Source of the DNA: Caldifarciminota bacterium RBG_13_43_14 | GTDB taxonomy: Bacteria > Hydrothermota > Tepidihabitantia > SM23-42 | Assembly: GCA_001771735.1 (NCBI GenBank) | Contig: MEUM01000010.1 | Span: 1 to 10,854 of the forward strand | DNA: 10,854 nucleotides | Direction: 5' to 3' | Shown: positions 1 through 6,121 of the stretch, piece after piece | How positions within the stretch are numbered: position 1 is the first letter of the stretch | Layout: the number at the start of each line of letters is the position of its first letter | Notes under the pieces: model-generated | Databases searched by the model: none | Told to the model about the DNA's origin: nothing | The model's input: only the letters and a program-made list of their open reading frames with translations | Program-made: the position numbers and the translations under genes

Positions 1-1
1 G

Positions 2-727
2 GGGGTTTTTTTGGGGATCGCCTATCCAGGCATCAATTTATTATTATGCCGATATGCGCGTAAATTGGGTTGCCAAACCATTTTTTTCATGCCCCCTCAG
101 ATCTGGGCCTGGGGTGAATTCAGGAAATATTTCATACGTAAATGGGTTGATACTGCCATCACCGTATTTCCTTTTGAATACGAATATTATCAGCAGAGAA
201 GATTGCCAGTCGAGTATATTGTCCATCCTTTACTGAAAAAGTTGAGGAAATTAAAAAGGTCCGATCATAAAAAACGAATTGGTTTTATGCCCGGCTCAAG
301 GCAAAGCCAGCTGAGAAGACATATGCCAGTAATAGAAAGATTGATTTTCAACATACACGAGCGACATCATGGGCATAAATGTTGTATAATATTAAATCCT
401 ATGACGGTCTTAAATATTACAACGAGTGCGGATATGGTTATTGCCGAAGATCGTTATCAGGTAATGAAGGATTGTGATCTTATAATAACAACTTCGGGCA
501 CAGCTTCATTAGAGGCTGCATTTCTGAAAGTGCCCCAGGTTTTTTTTCATATTCCTTCTTTTATTGATATGCATCTGTTCCGGCATTTCATCACGATTAA
601 AGAATATAATCTTGCCAATCTTTATTTTAATAAAAAAGCCGTACCAGCAATTATTAGCCGGGATCAGGATCGGATCTTAACCGATGTGCTGCGTCATATT
701 GATGAGTTACTCACAACTATTTTATGA
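2..727 (+). CDS. LpxB-like lipid-A-disaccharide synthase (GT19 family), 5' truncated, divergent
   Basis: LpxB joins UDP-2,3-diacylglucosamine to lipid X at the inner membrane to form the lipid A disaccharide. The open frame runs back to base 2 without a stop, so the start lies outside the window; about 240 of the usual ~380 residues are present. Family landmarks appear in order: PGIN near the left edge, PPQIWAWG (92-115), FPFE, VHPLL, MPGSR (287-301) and SGTASLEAA (494-520). Several positions usually conserved differ: IDYPG reads IAYPG, PGSRxxE reads PGSRQSQ, the LPN motif reads LAN, and the PExxQ motif reads PAIIS. The fold assignment is firm, but classical LpxB activity is uncertain; it may be a paralogue acting on another glycolipid. 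It stops 124 bp before the next gene, which has its own promoter. Confidence 0.8.
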   Translation, partial: GVFLGIAYPGINLLLCRYARKLGCQTIFFMPPQIWAWGEFRKYFIRKWVDTAITVFPFEYEYYQQRRLPVEYIVHPLLKKLRKLKRSDHKKRIGFMPGSRQSQLRRHMPVIERLIFNIHERHHGHKCCIILNPMTVLNITTSADMVIAEDRYQVMKDCDLIITTSGTASLEAAFLKVPQVFFHIPSFIDMHLFRHFITIKEYNLANLYFNKKAVPAIISRDQDRILTDVLRHIDELLTTIL

Positions 728-762
728 ATATTCCAAGCAGAGCAAGCTCGGCCACTACGAAT

Positions 763-783
763 GTGATTGGTGATTAGTGCTGA
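763..783 (+). repeat. Degenerate 7-bp tandem repeat (three units)
   Basis: Three consecutive heptamers, GTGATTG, GTGATTA and GTGCTGA, lie in the 124-bp gap between the LpxB-like gene and the SDR gene. The rest of the gap (728-762) shows nothing recognisable. A similar seven-base periodicity occurs in another gap at 4333-4346. The function is unknown; it may be low-complexity intergenic sequence. Confidence 0.45.
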
Positions 784-788
784 TGTAG

Positions 789-808
789 CGGTCGAGTTTA
801 CTCGACTG
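789..808. other. Inverted repeat / hairpin upstream of the SDR promoter
   Basis: GTCGAG (791-796) and CTCGAC (801-806) form a perfect 6-bp stem around a TTTA loop. The stem extends by a G-U pair (790/807) and a C-G pair (789/808). It ends 9 bases before the -35 box of the next promoter and 62 bases after the LpxB-like stop. No T-tract follows, so it is not a classical intrinsic terminator. It could be an operator, a 3'-end-stabilising hairpin for the upstream mRNA, or a copy of a dispersed palindrome. Confidence 0.5.
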
Positions 809-817
809 GAATTATAA

Positions 818-846
818 TTGACGTCCCTTAATTTTTATAGTATAAT
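818..846 (+). promoter_or_regulatory. Sigma-70-type promoter of the SDR / radical SAM / GT operon
   Basis: TTGACG (818-823) is followed by a 17-bp spacer and a perfect TATAAT (841-846). Only five bases separate the -10 box from the ATG at 852. The predicted transcription start is therefore at or within a base or two of the start codon, giving a leaderless mRNA. Confidence 0.8.
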
Positions 847-851
847 CAACC

Positions 852-1691
852 ATGGATAAAGTAATTCTTGTAACCAGTCCTTTCGGACTTGGCGAAAAAA
901 TTATATTGGAGTTGCTTAAAGCAGGTGAATCAGTATATACCATTTTTCCGTCTCCAAAAGAAGTGCCGATGTCATTCCTCGGCAAGATCAATTTGAAATA
1001 TGGATTTGTAAGGTTTGATCTGGATTCCAGTTTTGAGAAAAATCTTCCGAAGCGGGTCAAATGTATTTATCATCTGTATGAGATGTATTACGGGCCTTTT
1101 ACTGCCGTGTTTAAAGCAAATCCCTGCGCTACGTTGCAGCTGCTTGACTGGTCCAAAAAAGCTGGAGTTGAAAAATTCGTTTATATGTCAAGCGGCGAGG
1201 TTTATGGTGAGGGTTCGCATTTGAACGAAAAAAGTGGATATAACCCGAAGAGTTTTTATGCGACAACCAAGTTCGAGACCGAAATACTTTTCCGATACTA
1301 TGCAAAGTTTTTTTCGATAGACACGCTCAGGGTATTTTTCCCTTTTGGCCGCGGTCACCGGCAGGCATATCTATGTAATCTTTATCAGGCGATCACGGCT
1401 GGTGATACGATCGACACGGAATTTGGAGTTATCAGTCCAACTTATGTCGATGATATGGTCGCCCCGCTTATCGCGCTGCGGGAAAAGAAAGAAAATCGGG
1501 TGATCAATTTTGCCGGTGATCCGGTCAAGGTTTCTGAGCTGGTTGAGAAAATGATTGCCGTATCCGGCAAGAACCCAAAAAAGATCAAAACCGGACACAC
1601 TGAATTGACCGGCGATAGCACTAAAGCCAGTCAGATCGTCAATTACTCAGTTACCGCCTGGCAGAAAGCGATCGAAGATCTTTTCGCTTGA
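852..1691 (+). CDS. NAD-dependent epimerase/dehydratase-like extended SDR
   Basis: 279 residues, slightly short for an extended short-chain dehydrogenase/reductase; such enzymes usually epimerise, dehydrate or reduce nucleotide sugars in the cytoplasm. The N-terminal strand leads into a weak Rossmann loop, TSPFGLG (8-14), where the first glycine of GxxGxxG is serine. The catalytic elements are intact: MSSGEVYG (112-119) supplies the serine and Y136/K140 form YxxxK. LRVFFPFGRG matches the usual 'LRxxNxYGPG' segment, and TYVDDM is the typical substrate-domain motif. The ATG at 852 is required because the first beta strand begins at residue 4. It is the first gene of the operon, with the radical SAM ATG 34 bp downstream. 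The substrate cannot be read from sequence; a sugar-modifying role is inferred from the nearby glycosyltransferases. Confidence 0.82.
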   Translation: MDKVILVTSPFGLGEKIILELLKAGESVYTIFPSPKEVPMSFLGKINLKYGFVRFDLDSSFEKNLPKRVKCIYHLYEMYYGPFTAVFKANPCATLQLLDWSKKAGVEKFVYMSSGEVYGEGSHLNEKSGYNPKSFYATTKFETEILFRYYAKFFSIDTLRVFFPFGRGHRQAYLCNLYQAITAGDTIDTEFGVISPTYVDDMVAPLIALREKKENRVINFAGDPVKVSELVEKMIAVSGKNPKKIKTGHTELTGDSTKASQIVNYSVTAWQKAIEDLFA

Positions 1692-1725
1692 ACCTTAATT
1701 TGACTTGTTTCTTTTCTGTTTGATT

Positions 1726-3156
1726 ATGGTCGATATTTTGCTTGTTAATCCGGCCGAACCGGGACATTTTTTCGAGCGAATGCCGCCGCTGGGTCTTGCT
1801 TATATCGGTTCATCGCTTGAAAACAAAGGATTTTCAGTAAAAATCATCGATTTTGAAGTTTGTGATCAGAAATTGACCAATTTTTTACATGAATATCGAC
1901 CAGTTGTTGTTGGTATATCAGGTACTACTCACACCCGTTTTGCATCATTCGAGTTAGCTCGCCAGGTCAAACAATATAATTCCGATATTATAACCGTTTA
2001 TGGCGGTGTGCATGCTACATTTACCGCGGTCGAGACATTGAAAAATATTAAAGAGATCGACTACGTAATAACCGGTGAAGGCGAGATTGCGATGACCGAA
2101 TTCTTTAAAAATTTGAACGATACGAGGGAATTGGACAACGTTGCTGGATTAGTATTCCGCTCAGGCGATAGAATCATCGCGAACCCTGCTCAAAGGATTG
2201 ATGAACTCGATAGTTTGCCCATGCCGGCTTATCATCTTTTACCGATGGATAAATATGCAGTGGAACTTCCTTTTATTAATAAAAAAGCTATTTCTTTGCT
2301 TACCTCAAGGGGCTGCACGGCGCGTTGTGTTTTTTGTTCAGCCAGTCGAATGTTCGATCATCGGGTGACCCGCCATTCATCCAAACGAGTGATTGAAGAG
2401 GTTGAAATACTCCTAGGGCAATATGCCTTTGAAGGCATTAAGATCTTTGATAGTACGTTGACCATTGAGACCGATCACATTAATGGGATTTGCGATGAGA
2501 TTTTTGAAAGAAAATTGAAATTCCCGTGGGAGTGCGAGATCCGGGTCGGCACCGTTGACCGGAATATACTGGCCAAAATGAAGGATGCGGGCTGCTACTA
2601 TGTTAATTTCGGTATTGAATCAGCAAGTCAGAGGATTCTGAATAGAATGCGCAAGGGATTCAAAGTCGAACAGGCAGAGGAATTGCTTAGGACCTGCCGA
2701 TCAGTCGGCCTGAAAACCAAAGTATTTTTTTCTTTCGGTCATATTGGCGAGACCATGGAAGAGGTTGATAGTACTTTCCGTTTCATTGATAGAAATCGTG
2801 AACTGATTAACATTGTTGCCAGTGGTGCGGGAGTGAGAATCTATCCGGGAACCGAGCTTGAAGGTATTGCCCGGAAAGAGGGATTTCTGCCAGCCGGTTT
2901 TGAATGGAGTAAGCCTTTCAATGAACCGCGTTATGAGAACATACTGCAGTCACCTAACAACCCGCTATTGATACAGCCCAACATGGGTTTGAATGAACTG
3001 GAGGATATAGCCCTGTCAATATATCAGCAGCGGTTCAGCGGGTTGAGCGGTTTAAAGCGGGGTCTCAAGAAGATCACCGATCCGGGTAAATGGCGCAAAT
3101 TATTTAAACTGGCAAAGGTTAAATTGCGCAAGCGATTTTCAAATAAGGAAAATTGA
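1726..3156 (+). CDS. B12-binding-domain radical SAM protein
   Basis: 476 residues from the ATG at 1726. An upstream in-frame TTG at 1705 would add seven residues, but MVDILLVNP is the typical N-terminus of this class, so the ATG is preferred. Residues 1-~140 form a cobalamin-binding Rossmann-like domain (MPPLGLAYIGSSL, 19-31; YGGVHAT, 92-98; then TGEGE), without the DxHxxG base-off motif, as is common in this group. The radical SAM core has the [4Fe-4S] ligands C197, C201 and C204 (CxxxCxxC), followed by VNFGIES. The last ~35 residues are rich in Lys/Arg and may contact the membrane. Relatives methylate or rearrange unactivated carbons in lipids, hopanoids, antibiotics and cofactors; the substrate here is unknown. 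No Shine-Dalgarno precedes the start. The stop codon overlaps the next start by one base. Confidence 0.88.
   Translation: MVDILLVNPAEPGHFFERMPPLGLAYIGSSLENKGFSVKIIDFEVCDQKLTNFLHEYRPVVVGISGTTHTRFASFELARQVKQYNSDIITVYGGVHATFTAVETLKNIKEIDYVITGEGEIAMTEFFKNLNDTRELDNVAGLVFRSGDRIIANPAQRIDELDSLPMPAYHLLPMDKYAVELPFINKKAISLLTSRGCTARCVFCSASRMFDHRVTRHSSKRVIEEVEILLGQYAFEGIKIFDSTLTIETDHINGICDEIFERKLKFPWECEIRVGTVDRNILAKMKDAGCYYVNFGIESASQRILNRMRKGFKVEQAEELLRTCRSVGLKTKVFFSFGHIGETMEEVDSTFRFIDRNRELINIVASGAGVRIYPGTELEGIARKEGFLPAGFEWSKPFNEPRYENILQSPNNPLLIQPNMGLNELEDIALSIYQQRFSGLSGLKRGLKKITDPGKWRKLFKLAKVKLRKRFSNKEN
3145..3149 (+). promoter_or_regulatory. Ribosome binding site of the GT gene
   Basis: AAGGA lies six bases before the ATG at 3156, inside the end of the radical SAM gene. 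It supports ATG 3156 over the TTG at 3153. It is the only well-spaced Shine-Dalgarno I find in the window. Confidence 0.55.
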
Positions 3157-4232
3157 TGCGAATACTGCATGTGACCTTTGAGAATTTCCAGGATGTGCCG
3201 GGATTATTGAGCCGCAGCCATTCTTGGTATGGTGATCAGGGGACATTGGCAACAATGACCCGATCGCGCCTCGGATTTCCAAATGGTATCTTGCTAAACT
3301 ACCCGTTGCTAAATTCATTTTCAATCAATGCAATCCGCAAATTCCTTGGAAGGCAGAATGTCAACGTTCCGGAAAAGGAATTGAAATTAAAGCTGAAATG
3401 GGAGAATGACTGGCAGGGTTCATTATTGAAGAGCCGCGATCTGCTCTGGCTTTATTCTCTTCAAAGATGCTGGCGCAAAAATGATCTTGATGGTTTCGAT
3501 GTATACCACTTTGATGGTGATCTTCCATTCATAAACGGTGAACGCATATTGAAAAAAATAAATGATAAAAAGATAGTAACGCATTTCTTTGGCAGTGATT
3601 TGCGAAAATGGGGTATGAATCCATATTTGAAAGAATATGCCCGGCTCAGGATAACCTCAGAGCTCGACCATACGAAGATCGATCCTGAGCTTTTCTTTGT
3701 CCCGATCCCTTTTGAAGCCGATAATTACAATCCCAGGACAAGCGAGAACAGAGTTTTGCGGGTCGGGCATTCGCCAACCCGACGCACGGCTAAAGGTACG
3801 GCGGATATAATTAAAATTATTGAGCAGCTACAGAAAAAAATTAGATTCGAATGGGTATTAATCGAAGGCGTTCCTAATTGGAAATGCATTGAGATAAAAA
3901 AGAGCTGTGATATCGGCATTGATCAGATCGGTAATTATGCGGGCACTGGTTATGGACGCAGCGGTCTGGAATTTTTAGCGCTGGGAGTGCCGACTATAAC
4001 CGAGACCCCGTCAGATTATGACCGGCTTTTGCCCGGATATCCTTTTGTCAATGCAAGCCGAGAAAATTTAGCTGATGTATTACATAAATTGTTGACTGAT
4101 ACCCAATGGCGGCAACAAATACGTGAACTGGGTTTGCGCTGGGTGAAAGAATTTCCGAATCCGCGCCGGATAATGGGGGAGATATACGGACAGTATCGGA
4201 AATTGGGATGGGTAAAGGACCGTAAACCGTAA
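3156..4232 (+). CDS. GT-B fold glycosyltransferase (GT4-like), acceptor unknown
   Basis: 358 residues, within the normal range for a GT-B enzyme, probably cytoplasmic and membrane-associated. The N-terminal half (MRILHVTFE, then DVYHFDGD and VTHFFGSDLRKWG) fits the acceptor-side Rossmann domain. The C-terminal half has VGHSPTRRTAKG (203-214), where GT4 enzymes begin their nucleotide-sugar domain, and GRSGLEFLALGVPT (267-280), with E272 at the place of the conserved glutamate contacting the donor. GSDLR is often seen in GT4-like enzymes of cell-surface glycan pathways. TGATG coupling to the radical SAM gene implies co-translation. The donor and acceptor cannot be inferred. A 194-bp gap follows, and no good terminator is visible for this operon. 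Confidence 0.78.
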   Translation: MRILHVTFENFQDVPGLLSRSHSWYGDQGTLATMTRSRLGFPNGILLNYPLLNSFSINAIRKFLGRQNVNVPEKELKLKLKWENDWQGSLLKSRDLLWLYSLQRCWRKNDLDGFDVYHFDGDLPFINGERILKKINDKKIVTHFFGSDLRKWGMNPYLKEYARLRITSELDHTKIDPELFFVPIPFEADNYNPRTSENRVLRVGHSPTRRTAKGTADIIKIIEQLQKKIRFEWVLIEGVPNWKCIEIKKSCDIGIDQIGNYAGTGYGRSGLEFLALGVPTITETPSDYDRLLPGYPFVNASRENLADVLHKLLTDTQWRQQIRELGLRWVKEFPNPRRIMGEIYGQYRKLGWVKDRKP

Positions 4233-4238
4233 TCGCTT

Positions 4239-4255
4239 GTCCGCCTCAGGCGTGA
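4239..4255. repeat. Degenerate GC-rich palindrome (TGTCCGCCT type)
   Basis: CGCC (4242-4245) and GGCG (4249-4252) pair around a TCA loop, seven bases after the GT stop codon. The core TGTCCGCCT is shared with the element at 6045-6061. It looks like a decayed copy of a short dispersed palindrome. No T-tract follows on the plus strand. Confidence 0.4.
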
Positions 4256-4269
4256 GTAGTCTGTAGACC

Positions 4270-4346
4270 GAGAAAAAATTGAAGAGGAGAAAGGGTGAAA
4301 AGGAGTCGAGGAGCAAAAAAAAAGCTTTAGAGTAAGCACTAAGCAG
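4270..4346 (+). other. Purine-rich tract and 7-bp repeats between convergent genes
   Basis: 48 of 54 bases at 4270-4323 are purines, ending in nine consecutive A. Two heptamers, TAAGCAC and TAAGCAG, follow at 4333-4346. No convincing coding potential is visible. Open frames crossing this gap on the minus strand extend antisense into the GT gene and show no protein-family features. Confidence 0.5.
4315..4337 (-). terminator. Weak possible intrinsic terminator of the GT39-like gene
   Basis: On the minus strand, GCTT (4337-4334) can pair with AAGC (4327-4324) around a 6-base loop and is followed at once by nine T (4323-4315). It lies about 90 bases past the stop codon. The stem is only four pairs with two GC, so termination efficiency is doubtful. 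Confidence 0.3.
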
Positions 4347-4426
4347 TAAAAAACAAGATAAACCAGAAAGACAGAAAAACCCTGTTTCTCTATTGGCAAA
4401 TAATAAATTACTAATATACCTAAGTA

Positions 4427-5944
4427 TCAACGGAGAGGAGTTTGAAGTATTGGTTGATTGATCGGTACTGACATATCATACAGGAAGACAGCTGCACCCG
4501 GGAATTGAATATATTTTTGTTGCTGTCCGAGTTCGTCCAAATAAGCTAAAAACAATTTTTCTTCATCAACCCCAAATGTCCTGGCAATGTGGGACATGAT
4601 CACCCACACTCTTTTTTTACCGCGCAATTTAGCTAAATCCTGATAATAAGCTGGCCAATAATTCCGCGATTCGATTCCGATAATATGCTCAGGTATTGAT
4701 CTTAGTTGATATGTATAATATTTAAATGCGTTTTCGGACGCATAATACACATATATAATATCATCGGTTTGCTGATGTTCTAGAATATATAGAAGCCCGG
4801 GTCTCAGCTCTTCAGGCGCGCGTGGTTTTATGAGACGGTACGCGGCGCTGCCAACTGGATAGAGAAAGAAAATCATAAGCAGGGCATAAGCTGCGATCAT
4901 TGATTTAGATCTCAGGGATTTATAAATATGTGATAATCCCTGGCTGATAATCATAAGCAAGGCCGGGGTCAAAAAGAGCAATAATCTTCCTTCAAAAGGG
5001 TATATTTTAAAACCGGACGCCAGCATGGTGATCAATATCGGCAATAGAAGTACAGCAAGAATACTCTTTTTCTCTTTTATATAGGCTATAAAACCGGTTA
5101 GGAAACACATTAATGCCAGCGTCAATTCATACACTGAAAAACCAGCTGGGAATTTGAACATTCTCAATGGCACAAATAGGAACCATTTAATATCAGCAAA
5201 TGATCGAGGCGGTAAAGGCATAAAAGCTGATTGCCAGACATTGACCAAAGATCCCTGATTGGCAATAAAACGCAGACTTATCAAATAGTACAAGAAAATG
5301 CTCATTGCCGGTATAACCGCACTGATTATTAAGGTATACCAGGTAATTTGTTTTTTTATCAGCTGGTAAAAAATAATTGACATAATTCCCAACCATATGA
5401 ATACCGCTGGAAAAGAAAACCAGAAACTAATCGCAGCTATGAATGAAAAAATTAATAAGTATTTTAGATTAACCGAGGATTTGGATTTTATTATTGAATA
5501 TCCAAGCAGAGTAATGATCAGCGTCAATGCGACATCGGTTGAATATGGTTTTACTTCCGAAGTGAAATATATAATGTGATCGCAAACAGCAAATAATATC
5601 ATAGCAAAGACCACGGCGGTATCGTCGGTTGTTTGTTTTACCAGACGGTAAAATAAATAAAGCGCTGCAATACCGGCGATTAGCGGGAAAAGTCGTAAAG
5701 CTATTTCGCCGGTTCCAAGCATTAGCGTAAAAAGCTTCTCGACCATTAAAAAGCCAATTGGCGCCGCCTGATTATAATCAAGGGTTTTGGTCAATCCGTT
5801 AAAAGAGCGTTCGATAATATTCATTGCCAGGGGCGCCTCACCTTCGGTAAGCGAGCGCCTGTATAGAAATTGCACAACGCGTAGAATGATACCGCCCAGG
5901 ATCGCCAGTCGGCAAATCGTTTTATTGATTTTTTCGTTTAGCAT
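4427..5944 (-). CDS. GT39/PMT_2-family membrane glycosyltransferase
   Basis: 505 residues from the ATG at 5944-5942. An in-frame TTG at 5971 would add nine residues, but it overlaps the promoter's -10 box and is rejected. A cytoplasmic N-terminus leads to a first membrane helix (~12-28), then an extracytoplasmic loop with acidic residues E34 and E36 (LTEGEAP) where this family keeps its catalytic Asp/Glu. QAAPIGF (59-65) and GTGEIALRLFP (77-87) are family landmarks. Roughly ten hydrophobic helices follow, and the last ~130 residues are soluble. Family members such as ArnT and the protein O-mannosyltransferases take sugars from polyprenyl-phosphate carriers and transfer them to lipid A, glycans or proteins outside the inner membrane. 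The acceptor is unknown. It is a single-gene unit facing the GT operon. Confidence 0.82.
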   Translation of the reverse strand: MLNEKINKTICRLAILGGIILRVVQFLYRRSLTEGEAPLAMNIIERSFNGLTKTLDYNQAAPIGFLMVEKLFTLMLGTGEIALRLFPLIAGIAALYLFYRLVKQTTDDTAVVFAMILFAVCDHIIYFTSEVKPYSTDVALTLIITLLGYSIIKSKSSVNLKYLLIFSFIAAISFWFSFPAVFIWLGIMSIIFYQLIKKQITWYTLIISAVIPAMSIFLYYLISLRFIANQGSLVNVWQSAFMPLPPRSFADIKWFLFVPLRMFKFPAGFSVYELTLALMCFLTGFIAYIKEKKSILAVLLLPILITMLASGFKIYPFEGRLLLFLTPALLMIISQGLSHIYKSLRSKSMIAAYALLMIFFLYPVGSAAYRLIKPRAPEELRPGLLYILEHQQTDDIIYVYYASENAFKYYTYQLRSIPEHIIGIESRNYWPAYYQDLAKLRGKKRVWVIMSHIARTFGVDEEKLFLAYLDELGQQQKYIQFPGAAVFLYDMSVPINQPILQTPLR

Positions 5945-5962
5945 ATAAGTAGCTTTGTTAAT

Positions 5963-5990
5963 ATTATACAAAACCGTTGGTGGTCGTCAA
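5963..5990 (-). promoter_or_regulatory. Sigma-70-type promoter of the GT39-like gene
   Basis: Read on the minus strand, TTGACG (5990-5985) is followed by a 16-bp spacer and a perfect TATAAT (5968-5963). The predicted start is near 5956, leaving a leader of about 12 nt with no Shine-Dalgarno before the ATG at 5944. This placement decides the start codon against the TTG at 5971. Confidence 0.78.
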
Positions 5991-6020
5991 CCCGCAAACG
6001 AAAAAATCATCTAAATCGAG

Positions 6021-6061
6021 CCCGCCTCCATTGCCCGCCTCTCCTGTCCGCCTTCGGAGGA
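6021..6061. repeat. 13-bp periodic repeat ending in a TCCGCC hairpin
   Basis: CCGCCT-containing units start at 6021, 6034 and 6047, exactly 13 bp apart. Units 1 and 2 match at 10 of 13 bases; the third has diverged more. The third unit opens a hairpin, TCCGCC (6047-6052), loop TTC, GGAGGA (6056-6061), with one internal mismatch, and a GGA-rich run follows to about 6071. It sits between the two divergent promoters and shares TGTCCGCCT with 4239-4247. Confidence 0.5.
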
Positions 6062-6086
6062 GGAGGAGGGGTATCTCACTGAAAGA

Positions 6087-6114
6087 TTGACAATATTATA
6101 ATTTGCATTAGAAT
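6087..6114 (+). promoter_or_regulatory. Sigma-70-type promoter of the ispA-dxs operon
   Basis: A perfect TTGACA (6087-6092) is followed by a 16-bp spacer and TAGAAT (6109-6114, five of six matches). The predicted start is at 6121-6122, on the ATG at 6122, so the mRNA would be leaderless. A perfect TATAAT at 6097-6102 also exists but lacks a good -35 box; it would give a leader of about 13 nt without a Shine-Dalgarno. Confidence 0.7.
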
Positions 6115-6121
6115 TATTCAG

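Noticed and set aside
1705..1725. TTG start at 1705 for the radical SAM gene
   Set aside because: The ATG at 1726 gives the standard N-terminus of the family, and the seven extra residues match nothing expected.
4268..4323. Polypurine tract as a coding or structured RNA gene
   Set aside because: No promoter, stable stem or conserved RNA motif is visible; only composition is unusual.
4016..4430. Minus-strand open frames of 127 and 116 codons across the 3' end of the GT gene and the following gap
   Set aside because: They run antisense to a well-supported gene, overlap each other in different frames, have low-complexity composition and show no family motif, Shine-Dalgarno or promoter.
726..5511. 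Near-identical 16-17 base strings at 726-742 and 5496-5511 (GAATAT-CCAAGCAGAG)
   Set aside because: They differ by one indel, one copy is within coding sequence, and a match of this length is plausible by chance in 10.8 kb.
5945..5971. TTG start at 5971 for the GT39-like gene
   Set aside because: It overlaps the TATAAT -10 box (5968-5963), so it would lie upstream of the predicted transcription start.
6056..6071. GGA-rich run as a Shine-Dalgarno for ispA
   Set aside because: It lies about 50 bases before the ATG and upstream of the predicted promoter, so it would not be in the mRNA.
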